DNA of 64,000 nt, from positions 186,001-250,000 of the forward strand of contig JAHENC010000002.1 in the NCBI GenBank assembly GCA_024643365.1, in the 5' to 3' direction. Each line of letters begins with the position of its first letter. Positions within the stretch are counted from its first letter, which is position 1. The notes under the pieces were generated by a model, which was not told where the DNA came from, ran no database searches, and saw only the letters and a list, made by a program, of their open reading frames with translations. Of the stretch, positions 19,369-27,542 are shown in pieces. This stretch comes from Crocinitomicaceae bacterium (GTDB taxonomy: Bacteria; Bacteroidota; Bacteroidia; Flavobacteriales_D; Crocinitomicaceae). Position numbers and translations under genes: made by a program.

Positions 19369-20316
19369 ATGCAACATCTAATCTTTTTCATCTTTACTAT
19401 TTATTTTAGTCTCGCCTATGGACAACCTCTTTCCAATTGGGATGACGAAAAAATAATGGTGAAAAAATCGAATAGCATGAGTACGCTTATGCATGCGGAA
19501 GCATTATTCGAGGATCGCTGGGATGTCTTGGCTCAACCGCAATTTTGGAAACAGATCATGTTATTAGCCCCAGACTCCTGCCTTGTGAATGATGCTAGCA
19601 CACGTCAAGTATTGAAGAAAATGTCTTTAAAGGACTGGAATCGTCAGACTGAAGCTCAGAAAGACAGTACTAGAGCCATTTTACGAGCTCAATATGGTTT
19701 AAATCCTAGCGCGCGTATTTATGTGACATCCGGTAAAAATGATTTTTACAAATTCAATGAAGTATACCCACAGCTATCAAAAGGAGTTGCTGCTTTCGAA
19801 CGTTTTGGCGTTGATCCATGGTATGCTCAGGCTATTTTATTAATTGAGTGTCCCGGACAAATGAAAAAATCGATTTCTGGTGCATATGGCGCATTTCAAT
19901 TGATGCCTGATGTGGCACGAGCAGCCGGACTCACTGTAAATGGAAGCGTCGATGAACGAAAAGATTTTGATCGATGTGCCTATGGTTCAGCACGCTTAAT
20001 TAGCAAGGTATGTATTCCTGAAGCGAAACGTATTCTCGAGCGTCATCAGTTAAGCTATAATGAAAGTGATTTGTGGTTTCGCTTATTCGTTCTACATGTT
20101 TATCACGCTGGATCCATGAATGTTGCTGCGGTGGTGAATAAAATTCAACCATCTGTTGGATCTCAACAATTAATCTTGGACATGTGGCAAAACACCGCTG
20201 GTGGATTTGGGAATAATTCTCAGAATTACACACAATTGGCATTGGCTGCTCAATTAATTTTGCACGAAATGGTGTATCAACAATGTGATGAAATCACCAA
20301 TTGTCCGTCACGTTAA
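19369..20316 (+). CDS. Lytic transglycosylase-like (SLT fold) exported protein
   Basis: 315 aa with a signal peptide (1-18, ending AYGQ). The SLT core is at about 140-260: the putative catalytic Glu is in LLIECPGQ (about 159), followed by SISGAYGAFQLMPDVARAAGL, the counterpart of the GLMQIMP motif, and by the helical segment with FVLHVYHAGSMNVAAVV. Such enzymes cleave peptidoglycan between MurNAc and GlcNAc. There is no LysM or other wall-binding domain. The gene ends on TTAA shared with the stop of convergent msrB. Confidence 0.8.
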   Translation: MQHLIFFIFTIYFSLAYGQPLSNWDDEKIMVKKSNSMSTLMHAEALFEDRWDVLAQPQFWKQIMLLAPDSCLVNDASTRQVLKKMSLKDWNRQTEAQKDSTRAILRAQYGLNPSARIYVTSGKNDFYKFNEVYPQLSKGVAAFERFGVDPWYAQAILLIECPGQMKKSISGAYGAFQLMPDVARAAGLTVNGSVDERKDFDRCAYGSARLISKVCIPEAKRILERHQLSYNESDLWFRLFVLHVYHAGSMNVAAVVNKIQPSVGSQQLILDMWQNTAGGFGNNSQNYTQLALAAQLILHEMVYQQCDEITNCPSR

Positions 20317-20684
20317 TCTTTTATGAATTTCATGGAAATGGAATTCACACAATGACGAGTGTCCTTCTCTGTGAATCGTTCCCCGAAAAACACATGTCCT
20401 AAATGCCCTTTGCAATTGGCGCAAACAATTTCTGTTCTTCGTCCATCTGCATCTAATACATGTTCCACATTCATAGCGATTTGATCATCGAAACTTGGCC
20501 AGCCACAGCCGGAATTAAACTTCGTTTCACTTCGGTATAAAGGAGCTTCACATTGGCGACAGACAAATGTTCCCTTTTCATAGAACGAATTGTATTCTCC
20601 TGTATTTGGATATTCTGTTCCTTTATTGATAATGATGCGCTTCTCATCGGGTGTGAGTTCATTCCACTCATTTCTTTCTTTCAT
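20313..20684 (-). CDS. msrB: Peptide-methionine (R)-S-oxide reductase MsrB
   Basis: 123 aa from the ATG at 20684. MsrB signatures are clear: two zinc-binding CxxC pairs (CRQCEAP and CANCKGH), the substrate pocket SGCGWPSF, and the catalytic Cys in RHCVNSISMKF. It reduces R-methionine sulfoxide in oxidised proteins using thioredoxin. There is no signal peptide from this start, so it is cytoplasmic. A 70-residue upstream extension is open but unrelated in composition and covers the end of menC. The menC stop and the msrB start overlap as TGATG, indicating coupled translation. Confidence 0.93.
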   Translation of the reverse strand: MKERNEWNELTPDEKRIIINKGTEYPNTGEYNSFYEKGTFVCRQCEAPLYRSETKFNSGCGWPSFDDQIAMNVEHVLDADGRRTEIVCANCKGHLGHVFFGERFTEKDTRHCVNSISMKFIKD

Positions 20685-21748
20685 CACAGTATACTTAGTT
20701 GTCCATTTGATACAACAAGGGAGGACTCGAAATTGTTTGTATAGAGTCCGCCTGTTCCTAATCCTTGCGGAAGAAGGTCTGTAAACGTAGCGGTAAATTG
20801 AGCAATGGCATTTAATCCAATAGACGATTCTAAGGCGGAAGTCATCCACCAAGCAATTTGATTTTCTTCTGCTAATTGAATCCATTCTGAACATCCCTGA
20901 AATCCACCGTGTAAGCTCGGTTTCAGCACAATGAACTGAGGCGATATACTTTTTAATAAGGATTCCTTCTGTTCGAATTCATGAACTCCAATCATTTCCT
21001 CATCTAATGCTATTCCAACAGGAGAAATTCGACATAACGCACTCATAGCACTTGATTGTCCAGATTGAATGGGTTGTTCAATCGAATGAACTTCTAAATC
21101 ACTTAATTGCTTCAAAATGGGCATGGCTGATTCGGGAGTAAATGCGCCATTCGCATCCACGCGTAAAGTTAACTCCTTACTGGAAAAACGGCGACGTAGT
21201 TGTTCCAATAATGCAAATTCTTTTTTCCATTCGATGGCGCCGACTTTCATTTTGATGGTGGAAAATCCATCTGCTAATTTCTCTTCCATTTGCTCAAGCA
21301 TGAACGATTCATCACCCATCCAAATTAATCCATTGATTGGAATACTGAACTCTTTTCGAGTAAATCCACTTTCAAAAATGAGTCCAATACCACCGTAGTA
21401 AATATCTCGAACAAGCGATTCCATTCCGAATACGATAGAAGGATACGAATTCCATGCATTGATAAAATTCTTCCATTTCAAAGAAGAAAAAACATTGATT
21501 TGTTTGAATTCTTCTTCACTCCAATTGGATTTAACTTCTTTTTTTAAATCCGACAATTTCTCTTCATACTGATTTTCATCGATAAAATCCGGAGAAAGCC
21601 CAGGTATAATACTACACTCACCATTTGCCGTTTGACTATTTGAAAGTCTCACACTTAAAATCCAAGATGGTTTATCGTATAGTATTCCGCGACTAGTTCC
21701 GCTAGGTTTTTTGAAATGCAGCAGTTTTTTTTCAATATGAATTTCCAT
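20684..21748 (-). CDS. menC: o-Succinylbenzoate synthase (menaquinone pathway)
   Basis: 354 aa, enolase superfamily. The barrel residues are in order: KMKVG (catalytic lysine), DANGAF, SIEQP, ALDEEM for the three metal ligands, and VLKPSLHGG for the second lysine. The enzyme dehydrates SHCHC to o-succinylbenzoate in menaquinone synthesis. No other men gene is nearby. The dipeptide epimerase family shares the fold, but the KMKVG and LKPS pattern and the length fit MenC. It sits between rlmH and msrB, overlapping the latter by one base. Confidence 0.85.
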   Translation of the reverse strand: MEIHIEKKLLHFKKPSGTSRGILYDKPSWILSVRLSNSQTANGECSIIPGLSPDFIDENQYEEKLSDLKKEVKSNWSEEEFKQINVFSSLKWKNFINAWNSYPSIVFGMESLVRDIYYGGIGLIFESGFTRKEFSIPINGLIWMGDESFMLEQMEEKLADGFSTIKMKVGAIEWKKEFALLEQLRRRFSSKELTLRVDANGAFTPESAMPILKQLSDLEVHSIEQPIQSGQSSAMSALCRISPVGIALDEEMIGVHEFEQKESLLKSISPQFIVLKPSLHGGFQGCSEWIQLAEENQIAWWMTSALESSIGLNAIAQFTATFTDLLPQGLGTGGLYTNNFESSLVVSNGQLSIL

Positions 21749-21752
21749 GTGA

Positions 21753-22226
21753 CTAGGAATGGTGGTAAGGTTCCCCTTTTAGTATTGAATAGGCACGGTA
21801 AAGTTGTTCCAAAAAAATCATTCGAACCATTTGATGTGAGAAGGTCATTTTAGACAAAGACAATTTCGCATTCGCACGTTCGTAAACCGACTCGCTAAAT
21901 CCATAGGCTCCACCAATCACAAAGAGCAAATTACCATTAACGGACATTTGTTTTTTATCCAACCATTGAGCGAATTCCACGGAACTTTGGTGCAAGCCAT
22001 TTTCATCCATGAGAATGAGGAAATCCGTTGGTATGACTTTGGCTAGAATGAGCTCTCCTTCTTTTTTCTTTAATTGATCTTGGCTTAAAGCTTTAGGATT
22101 CTTGACATCTGGAATCTCCACGCGCTCGAAAGAGCAATAATGTTGCAATCGGGTAGAATACCGGTCCTCTCCAACTTTTACGTCAGGGAAAGCCGTTTTA
22201 CCAAGCACCAAAAATTTGATTTTCAT
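21753..22226 (-). CDS. rlmH: 23S rRNA (pseudouridine-1915-N3)-methyltransferase RlmH
   Basis: 157 aa, the family's standard length. SPOUT-class features are visible: LMDENGLHQSS, FVIGGAYGFSESV (the SAM-binding trefoil knot) and the terminal LSKMTFSHQMVRMIFLEQLYRAYSI. The enzyme methylates pseudouridine 1915 in helix 69 of 23S rRNA. It follows the NifU-like gene by one base and precedes menC by four, so it is inside the same minus-strand transcript. Confidence 0.95.
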   Translation of the reverse strand: MKIKFLVLGKTAFPDVKVGEDRYSTRLQHYCSFERVEIPDVKNPKALSQDQLKKKEGELILAKVIPTDFLILMDENGLHQSSVEFAQWLDKKQMSVNGNLLFVIGGAYGFSESVYERANAKLSLSKMTFSHQMVRMIFLEQLYRAYSILKGEPYHHS

Positions 22227-22227
22227 G

Positions 22228-22482
22228 TTAGGCCATTTGAACTGCTTCGACGCCTTTCACCTCTGGCGCCACTTGTTTCAATGCTTCTTCCAATCCTCCT
22301 TTGAGTGTCATATGGCTCATTGAGCAATCAGAGCAAGAACCAATTAATTTCACTCGGACAATAGCATCGTCTGTAATTTCAACAAGTTCCATATCTCCTC
22401 CATCCGCGTGTAAAAATGGACGAAGTTGATTGAGTGCTTCATTGACTTTTTCTGAAAGTGTTGCTTTTAGTTGCTCGTTCAT
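22228..22482 (-). CDS. NifU C-terminal-like iron-sulfur scaffold protein
   Basis: 84 aa, a stand-alone NifU C-terminal domain: LRPFLHADGGDMELVEI and the CxxC cluster ligands in GSCSDCSMSHMTLKGGLE. These small proteins carry a transient Fe-S cluster to target proteins. It lies directly downstream of an Mrp-family ATPase, another Fe-S carrier, which supports a shared role in cluster delivery. Confidence 0.92.
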   Translation of the reverse strand: MNEQLKATLSEKVNEALNQLRPFLHADGGDMELVEITDDAIVRVKLIGSCSDCSMSHMTLKGGLEEALKQVAPEVKGVEAVQMA

Positions 22483-22491
22483 AAATACCTT

Positions 22492-23565
22492 CTAAAGAGT
22501 TTTCGCTTTCAGTTTTGTTAGCTCGTCAACAAAGGTATGAACTAATTCATCAAAGGCCAATGCAGTGGGAGTATTTTCCTGATAAACAGCAGGTCTGCCC
22601 GCATCACCGGCTTCGCAAACACTTTGAACCAAAGGAATGCTGCCTAAGAAAGGAACATTCATTCCATTCGCCAAATTCTTCGCCCCATCGCGGCCAAAGA
22701 TGTAATATTTATTTTCGGGTAATTCTGCTGGAGTAAACCAAGCCATATTTTCCACCACACCGATTACTGGCACTTTCAAAGTATCCATTTGGAACATGTT
22801 GATTCCTCGACGTGCATCTGCTAAAGCAACTTCCTGCGGAGTGCTGACAATGACTACACCATCCAATGGAACAGTTTGAACAAGTGATAAATGGATGTCT
22901 CCAGTTCCTGGAGGAAGGTCAACTAATAAAAAGTCTAACTCACCCCAATGAGCATCCGTAAATAATTGCGTGAGTGCTTTGGAAGCCATTGGCCCGCGCC
23001 ACACCACTGCATTATCTTGATCCGTAAAAAACCCAATGGATAAAACACCAATTCCTTTTGCATCAACAGGTTGAATAAGTCCTTGTCCGTCAACATCAAC
23101 CATTTGAGGACGTTCACCTACAAGGTCAAACATGGTGGGCATAGACGGACCATGAATATCCGCATCAACGATTCCAACTTTGTATCCCTGTTTTTGGAGT
23201 CCACCAGCCAAATTTGCCGTAATGGTCGATTTTCCAACGCCACCTTTTCCAGAAGCGATGGCTACAATATATTTGACATCTGGAAGAATCTTTCTTCGGG
23301 CACTTCTGCTTTCCGTACTCATTCCTTTAATCACGCAAGAAATGGAGACGTCATCTCCAAAAATACGTTTCAGGTTGAACTCAATAGCTTCTTGCATGCG
23401 CTTTCTTGCGTGCAATGCCGGATTCGAAATTTGAACGGTAAGGGAAATCTTGTTTTCCGACAAGTCTAAATCATCGATAAGATTTAAGCTCACCAAATCA
23501 TTTTTAAGATCTGGTTCAACAATTTTGCCAAGGGTATTTAGAACATTTTCTCTTGTAAGTTCCAT
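22492..23565 (-). CDS. apbC: Mrp/ApbC family iron-sulfur cluster carrier ATPase
   Basis: 357 aa. The N-terminal 95 residues form a MIP18/DUF59 domain. The P-loop of the deviant Walker type (SGKGGVGKST) is at about 104-113, followed by DADIHGPSMPTMF and LLVDLPPGTGD. The enzyme binds and transfers Fe-S clusters in an ATP-dependent way. The CxxC of longer relatives near the C-terminus is not visible. It is 9 bases upstream of the NifU-like gene. Confidence 0.92.
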   Translation of the reverse strand: MELTRENVLNTLGKIVEPDLKNDLVSLNLIDDLDLSENKISLTVQISNPALHARKRMQEAIEFNLKRIFGDDVSISCVIKGMSTESRSARRKILPDVKYIVAIASGKGGVGKSTITANLAGGLQKQGYKVGIVDADIHGPSMPTMFDLVGERPQMVDVDGQGLIQPVDAKGIGVLSIGFFTDQDNAVVWRGPMASKALTQLFTDAHWGELDFLLVDLPPGTGDIHLSLVQTVPLDGVVIVSTPQEVALADARRGINMFQMDTLKVPVIGVVENMAWFTPAELPENKYYIFGRDGAKNLANGMNVPFLGSIPLVQSVCEAGDAGRPAVYQENTPTALAFDELVHTFVDELTKLKAKTL

Positions 23566-23571
23566 AAGAAA

Positions 23572-24126
23572 TTAAGGTTGAAATGATTGGATTGAATGAT
23601 ACATAAAATCAATAACTTTTTTCGAGTCGCCGATTTCTCTGTTTTGAATTTCATAGTAGATACCATTGATTTTCTTCACGGCATAGATATGGTAGCTCAG
23701 TTTTTTATCCTTCACGAAATTTGATTTTTCTTTTCTGCTGTAGACGAGAACGTCTTTCTCCTCTTTTAACATTTCGAATTGAAAATAGTTTGTTTTTTTA
23801 TGGTCTTTGAGAAGGTCCTTCTTAAACTCTGCGAAACGGTATAAATTATCTCCGTAGTCTTCAATAAATAGTTGGAAATTTCTTCCAACAGAAACGCTCC
23901 ATTTATATCCACCCTCATCGTATTTAACTTCTGGCTTGAACGATGCACCGATACCTGCCGTTGCATCTGGAATCATTATTCTCGCTTGAATATCGTACTT
24001 CGCTAAATTAAGCTCTTGAAATTGAAAATAATCAAAGCTATTTTTATTCTCATCAGATTCATTGTCGCAATTTGTTAAAGCAACAAGGAACAGTGCACAT
24101 AAAAAAAAGTATTTCACCCGATTCAT
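23572..24126 (-). CDS. Hypothetical lipoprotein
   Basis: 184 aa from the ATG at 24126. The N-terminus is a lipoprotein signal with lipobox LTNC. The mature part is mixed alpha/beta and rich in Lys, Tyr and Phe, and I recognise no domain. It ends 6 bases before mrp/apbC and probably heads that operon. Its transcript start must lie in the 51 bases between it and the divergent DUF423 gene. Confidence 0.6.
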   Translation of the reverse strand: MNRVKYFFLCALFLVALTNCDNESDENKNSFDYFQFQELNLAKYDIQARIMIPDATAGIGASFKPEVKYDEGGYKWSVSVGRNFQLFIEDYGDNLYRFAEFKKDLLKDHKKTNYFQFEMLKEEKDVLVYSRKEKSNFVKDKKLSYHIYAVKKINGIYYEIQNREIGDSKKVIDFMYHSIQSFQP

Positions 24127-24177
24127 TTTACAAAGATACATATTTGATATGAGTAGAATTTTTCAGACCTTCGCCAT

Positions 24178-24558
24178 ATGCAAAAACAATTTGTTTTTTT
24201 CTCGGGAGTAGCCATCATGATTTCGATTGTTCTTGGTGCAATGGGAGCGCATGCACTCAAGGGTATTTTGGACGAAGCTCAATTCAATTCCTTTGAAGTC
24301 GCTGTGCGCTATCAAGGATTTCTATCCATGGGTGTTTTTATCATTGCATTAAACGCTGATCGCTTTTCCTTTCCATTAAAACGCCTATTAACTGCGATGT
24401 TTATTGGAATGCTTTTATTTTGCGTTTCCATTTACCTCCTAATTACCTTTAAATCTCTGAACCTTCCAACAGGTATCATCGGTCCGATTACTCCGATTGG
24501 AGGATCCATCACCATCGTTAGTTGGTGCGTATTTCTGTATCGTTTGATTAAAAATTAA
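24178..24558 (+). CDS. DUF423 family small membrane protein
   Basis: 126 aa with four hydrophobic segments. It begins with the family pattern GAMGAHALK and continues with AVRYQGFLSMG, which corresponds to the usual RYQ/YHxL segment. The function of DUF423 proteins is not established. The gene is transcribed away from the lipoprotein/mrp operon. Confidence 0.85.
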   Translation: MQKQFVFFSGVAIMISIVLGAMGAHALKGILDEAQFNSFEVAVRYQGFLSMGVFIIALNADRFSFPLKRLLTAMFIGMLLFCVSIYLLITFKSLNLPTGIIGPITPIGGSITIVSWCVFLYRLIKN

Positions 24559-24610
24559 TCTTTTTTAAAACATTTTTTCAGATTATGTTTTGATATTGAA
24601 GAATAGTTTC

Positions 24611-24618
24611 TACTTTTG
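24611..24618 (+). promoter_or_regulatory. Candidate bcp promoter
   Basis: TACTTTTG (TAnnTTTG) is preceded by TTTG at 24589-24592 with an 18-base spacer, close to the Bacteroidetes -33/-7 arrangement. The predicted start is near 24623, giving a leader of about 36 bases. Confidence 0.55.
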
Positions 24619-24658
24619 ATTAGTTTTTAATCTTTTTAACGATTAGTATTTACGCATT

Positions 24659-25129
24659 ATGAATAAACTCAGTATCGGATCAGTACTTCCTGCATTTACA
24701 GGAATCGATCAAAATGGAGAAGAATTGAGCGCAAGCAGCTTCAAGGGAAAACGTTTAGTGATTTATTTTTATCCAAAGGACAACACGCCTGGATGTACCG
24801 CACAAGCATGCAGTCTTCGCGATGACTATTCCTTACTAATCGAAAACAACATTGCCGTTGTTGGTGTTAGTGCGGACAGTGCCTCTTCACACAAAAAGTT
24901 TATTGACAAGTTCCATTTGCCGTTTCCGTTAATTGCGGATACGGAGAAAGTACTATTGAATTTATTCGGTGTATGGGGCGAGAAAAAATTTATGGGGAAA
25001 ATTTACGATGGAATTCACAGGACAACTTTTTTATTCGATGAATCCAGCACGCTTATTTCCGTTATCGAAAAACCAAATACAAAGAACCACGCAAAAGAAG
25101 TTTTATCCGTTTACGAAACCTCTATTTAG
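24659..25129 (+). CDS. bcp: Thioredoxin-dependent thiol peroxidase (peroxiredoxin Bcp/PrxQ)
   Basis: 156 aa. The peroxidatic Cys is at 46 and the resolving Cys at 51 in PKDNTPGCTAQACSLRD, the intramolecular pair of PrxQ-type enzymes. They reduce hydrogen and organic peroxides using thioredoxin. Its stop codon abuts the palindrome in front of recA, so recA has its own control point although both genes read in the same direction. Confidence 0.94.
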   Translation: MNKLSIGSVLPAFTGIDQNGEELSASSFKGKRLVIYFYPKDNTPGCTAQACSLRDDYSLLIENNIAVVGVSADSASSHKKFIDKFHLPFPLIADTEKVLLNLFGVWGEKKFMGKIYDGIHRTTFLFDESSTLISVIEKPNTKNHAKEVLSVYETSI

Positions 25130-25149
25130 TTCGTAAATAGTTTACGAAC
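25129..25149 (+). promoter_or_regulatory. Palindromic operator candidate upstream of recA
   Basis: GTTCGTAAA-TAG-TTTACGAAC: perfect 9-bp arms around a 3-base centre. It overlaps the place where the -33 element of the recA promoter should be. A further half-site TTTACGAA is at 25110-25117. It starts on the last base of the bcp stop codon. A repressor site is inferred; no T-tract follows, so it is not a usual terminator. Confidence 0.5.
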
Positions 25150-25158
25150 AACCGCTCT

Positions 25159-25166
25159 TACATTTG
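25159..25166 (+). promoter_or_regulatory. recA -7 promoter box
   Basis: TACATTTG fits TAnnTTTG. The predicted transcript start is near 25171, giving a leader of about 41 bases before the recA ATG. Confidence 0.55.
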
Positions 25167-25211
25167 TAGAAATTAATAACCGAGTCAACCAACTCAACAA
25201 ACACAAACGAT

Positions 25212-26246
25212 ATGTCAAAGTCAAAAGAACAAAATGCAGAAAAATTAAAAGCCCTCCAATTAACAATGGAGAAATTAGACAAAACCTTTGGAAAAGGATC
25301 AGTCATGAAACTAGGAGATTCTCCTGTAGAAAAAGTGGAAGTGATACCAACTGGATCTATTACTCTTGATCTAGCTTTAGGGATCAATGGTTATCCAAAA
25401 GGACGCGTTGTTGAAATCTATGGTCCAGAGTCATCAGGTAAAACAACCTTGGCAATTCACGCCATTGCAGAAGTACAGAAACAAGGTGGAATCGCCGCAT
25501 TTATCGATGCAGAACATGCCTTTGATCAATTCTACGCACAGAAATTAGGCGTAGACGTTGCTAACTTATTGATTTCTCAACCGGATAACGGTGAACAAGC
25601 ATTGGAAATCGCAGACAATTTGATTCGTTCTGGCGCCATCGATTTAATTGTTATTGACTCAGTAGCAGCTTTAACTCCAAAAGCGGAGATTGAAGGAGAA
25701 ATGGGAGATTCTCAAATGGGACTTCAAGCTCGTTTGATGTCAAAAGCTTTGCGCAAACTGACAGGTTCAATCAATAAAGCAGGCTGTTGTTGTATTTTCA
25801 TCAACCAATTACGTGATAAAATTGGTGTGATGTTTGGAAATCCAGAGACAACTACCGGAGGTAATGCTTTGAAGTTTTACTCTTCCGTGCGCATCGACAT
25901 ACGTCGTGCCGCTCAAATTAAAGAGGGAGATGAAGTGATGGGTAACAGAGTGAAAGTAAAAGTGGTTAAAAATAAAGTTGCTCCGCCGTTTAGAAAAGCA
26001 GAATTCGACATCATGTATGGTGAAGGAATTTCAAAAATAGGTGAAATCATCGATCTTGGGGTAGACCTAAATATCTTGAAGAAAAGTGGTTCTTGGTTCT
26101 CTTACGGAGAAACAAAACTTGGACAAGGACGTGATTCGATTAAATCTATTTTAATGGATAATCCAGCACTTGCTGAAGAATTAGAAGAGAAAATTAAAAA
26201 AGCTCTTGGCTCACCCGCTTCTAACGAAGAGGTGTTACAGGACTAA
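25212..26246 (+). CDS. recA: Recombinase RecA
   Basis: 344 aa. Walker [11 protein letters not shown] is at 71-80, [10 protein letters not shown] is Walker B, and loop L2 is in [15 protein letters not shown]. RecA forms filaments on single-stranded DNA and drives strand exchange. Length and motifs are normal and no intein is present. It has its own promoter box and is closed by a strong terminator 20 bases after the stop. Confidence 0.98.
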   Translation: MSKSKEQNAEKLKALQLTMEKLDKTFGKGSVMKLGDSPVEKVEVIPTGSITLDLALGINGYPKGRVVEIYGPESSGKTTLAIHAIAEVQKQGGIAAFIDAEHAFDQFYAQKLGVDVANLLISQPDNGEQALEIADNLIRSGAIDLIVIDSVAALTPKAEIEGEMGDSQMGLQARLMSKALRKLTGSINKAGCCCIFINQLRDKIGVMFGNPETTTGGNALKFYSSVRIDIRRAAQIKEGDEVMGNRVKVKVVKNKVAPPFRKAEFDIMYGEGISKIGEIIDLGVDLNILKKSGSWFSYGETKLGQGRDSIKSILMDNPALAEELEEKIKKALGSPASNEEVLQD

Positions 26247-26266
26247 GTGCATATCGTTTGGTTGAA

Positions 26267-26295
26267 AACGGCGTCTTCGGATGCCGTTTTTTTTT
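26267..26295 (+). terminator. recA intrinsic terminator
   Basis: A 9-bp stem (26267-26275 with 26280-26288) closed by a TTCG tetraloop and followed by a run of nine T residues. Confidence 0.92.
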
Positions 26296-26310
26296 GATGA
26301 AATATTTCCC

Positions 26311-26318
26311 TATTTTTG
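26311..26318 (+). promoter_or_regulatory. Candidate -7 box for the Ig-like lipoprotein
   Basis: TATTTTTG fits TAnnTTTG. Predicted start is near 26323, 18 bases before the ATG. Confidence 0.45.
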
Positions 26319-26340
26319 ATTTCAATCAAACTAAATTAAC

Positions 26341-27048
26341 ATGAAAAAAATTATTGGTCTATTTCTACTGAGTGCCATTGTCATGACAACGAACACCGGT
26401 TGTAAAAAGAAAGGATGTACAGATAGTACAGCAACAAATTTTAACAGTGCGGCGAAAAAGGACGATGGAACATGTCTCTATGCTCCAACGATTACTTTAA
26501 ACGGAAACGCGACGGTAAACGTGAACGTTGGTGCAACATACACTGATGCAGGTGCAACTGCAACGAACAAAGATGGGTCAGTAGTTACCGTTACGACAAC
26601 TAGCACAGTAAACACAGCAAATAAAGGAACATACACCGTAACCTATACTGCAACGAATGCAAACGGTACAACCACTGCACAACGCAACGTAAATGTTGTC
26701 ATTGGTCAAGATAATTGGTTAGTATCATGGAGCCTTTCTAGCGATTGTGGCGCAACCGCTTTCCCTCTTGCTTCCGCTCCTGTTATTTCTGCTGGCAGTA
26801 ACGCTACTTCATTGAACATTGACAACATGTTTAATTTAATTGGAGGAACGGCAACAGCAACCATCAGTGGATCGAATGTGAACATACCACAACAAACAGT
26901 AGATGCAACCATTGGTCAAATTACCTACTCTGGTACTGGATCTATGAATGATCAAGGGAATATCATTGTTATCACATATACGTATGACAACAATGCTCCA
27001 TTCATTGGAGGTTCTGGAACATGTACAGCAACCTACATAAAACAATAA
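26341..27048 (+). CDS. Surface lipoprotein with Ig-like (DUF5011-type) domain
   Basis: 235 aa. The lipoprotein signal ends in a Cys at about residue 21 (NTGC). Next is a short Cys-bounded motif, GCTDSTATNFNSAAKKDDGTC, frequent in Bacteroidetes surface proteins. A beta-sandwich of the DUF5011/Big type follows (about 48-120: ITLNGNATVNVNVGATYTDAGATA and GTYTVTYTATN). The last 110 residues are beta-rich, with no family I recognise. It is monocistronic, between two terminators. A role in adhesion or carbohydrate binding is possible but not shown. Confidence 0.72.
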   Translation: MKKIIGLFLLSAIVMTTNTGCKKKGCTDSTATNFNSAAKKDDGTCLYAPTITLNGNATVNVNVGATYTDAGATATNKDGSVVTVTTTSTVNTANKGTYTVTYTATNANGTTTAQRNVNVVIGQDNWLVSWSLSSDCGATAFPLASAPVISAGSNATSLNIDNMFNLIGGTATATISGSNVNIPQQTVDATIGQITYSGTGSMNDQGNIIVITYTYDNNAPFIGGSGTCTATYIKQ

Positions 27049-27069
27049 GTTTCTTTAAACTTCATAATG

Positions 27070-27100
27070 AAAAGGCAGAATTTAATTCTGCCTTTTTTTT
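27070..27100 (+). terminator. Terminator after the Ig-like lipoprotein gene
   Basis: An 11-bp stem (27071-27081 with 27085-27095), loop TTA, then a T-tract. Confidence 0.88.
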
Positions 27101-27137
27101 TGTCGCTTATGTTACACTCGCCTTCATCTCGGATCCT

Positions 27138-27145
27138 TAACTTTG
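27138..27145 (+). promoter_or_regulatory. trxA -7 box, leaderless geometry
   Basis: TAACTTTG ends four bases before the ATG at 27150. By the rnpB calibration the transcript would start on the A of the start codon. Confidence 0.55.
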
Positions 27146-27149
27146 CACC

Positions 27150-27446
27150 ATGGGAAAATTCAATGAGATCATCAAATCCGAAATTCCAACCTTAGTTGAC
27201 TTCCATGCAACTTGGTGTGGACCTTGTAAAACAATGTCTCCTATTCTGGAAGACCTAAAAAAGCAAATGGGGCCTAAAATCCGTATTCTAAAGATCGATG
27301 TCGATAAAAATCAAGATGTTGCTGCACGCTTCAAAGTTAGAGGTGTGCCAACTTTTGTGCTATTTAAAAACAGCGAGGTACTTTGGCGCGAAAGTGGCGC
27401 ATTTCCATTGGCAACTTTAAAGGCTAAAATTCAAGCAGTTTTATAA
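27150..27446 (+). CDS. trxA: Thioredoxin
   Basis: 98 aa with the active site WCGPCK (Cys 23 and Cys 26) and the cis-proline loop VRGVPTFVLF. Thioredoxin supplies electrons to bcp and msrB, both nearby. It is slightly short compared with the usual 105-110 aa because of a trimmed N-terminus. A -7 box sits immediately upstream, leaving no room for a leader, so translation is probably leaderless. Confidence 0.93.
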   Translation: MGKFNEIIKSEIPTLVDFHATWCGPCKTMSPILEDLKKQMGPKIRILKIDVDKNQDVAARFKVRGVPTFVLFKNSEVLWRESGAFPLATLKAKIQAVL

Positions 27447-27476
27447 AAAACGTAACCCTTATTTTTTTCTTACGTA

Positions 27477-27508
27477 TTTGCATACCATGGCGGAAAACTC
27501 TATTTTTG
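27477..27508 (+). promoter_or_regulatory. hppA promoter, full -33/-7 arrangement
   Basis: TTTG at 27477-27480, a 20-base spacer, then TATTTTTG at 27501-27508. This is the best complete Bacteroidetes-type promoter in the window. The predicted start is near 27513, about 30 bases before the ATG. Confidence 0.75.
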
Positions 27509-27542
27509 CCTGCGTAAAATTTTAACAAATTAACAAATTAGT

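Noticed and set aside
15731-20316. Defence island around the SF1 helicase
   Set aside because: Neighbours are rnpB, yidD, a lytic transglycosylase and msrB; no methylase, nuclease, toxin or phage gene is present.
20685-20894. 70-residue N-terminal extension of MsrB
   Set aside because: It coincides with the last part of menC, is unlike MsrB proteins, and the TGATG overlap supports the start at 20684.
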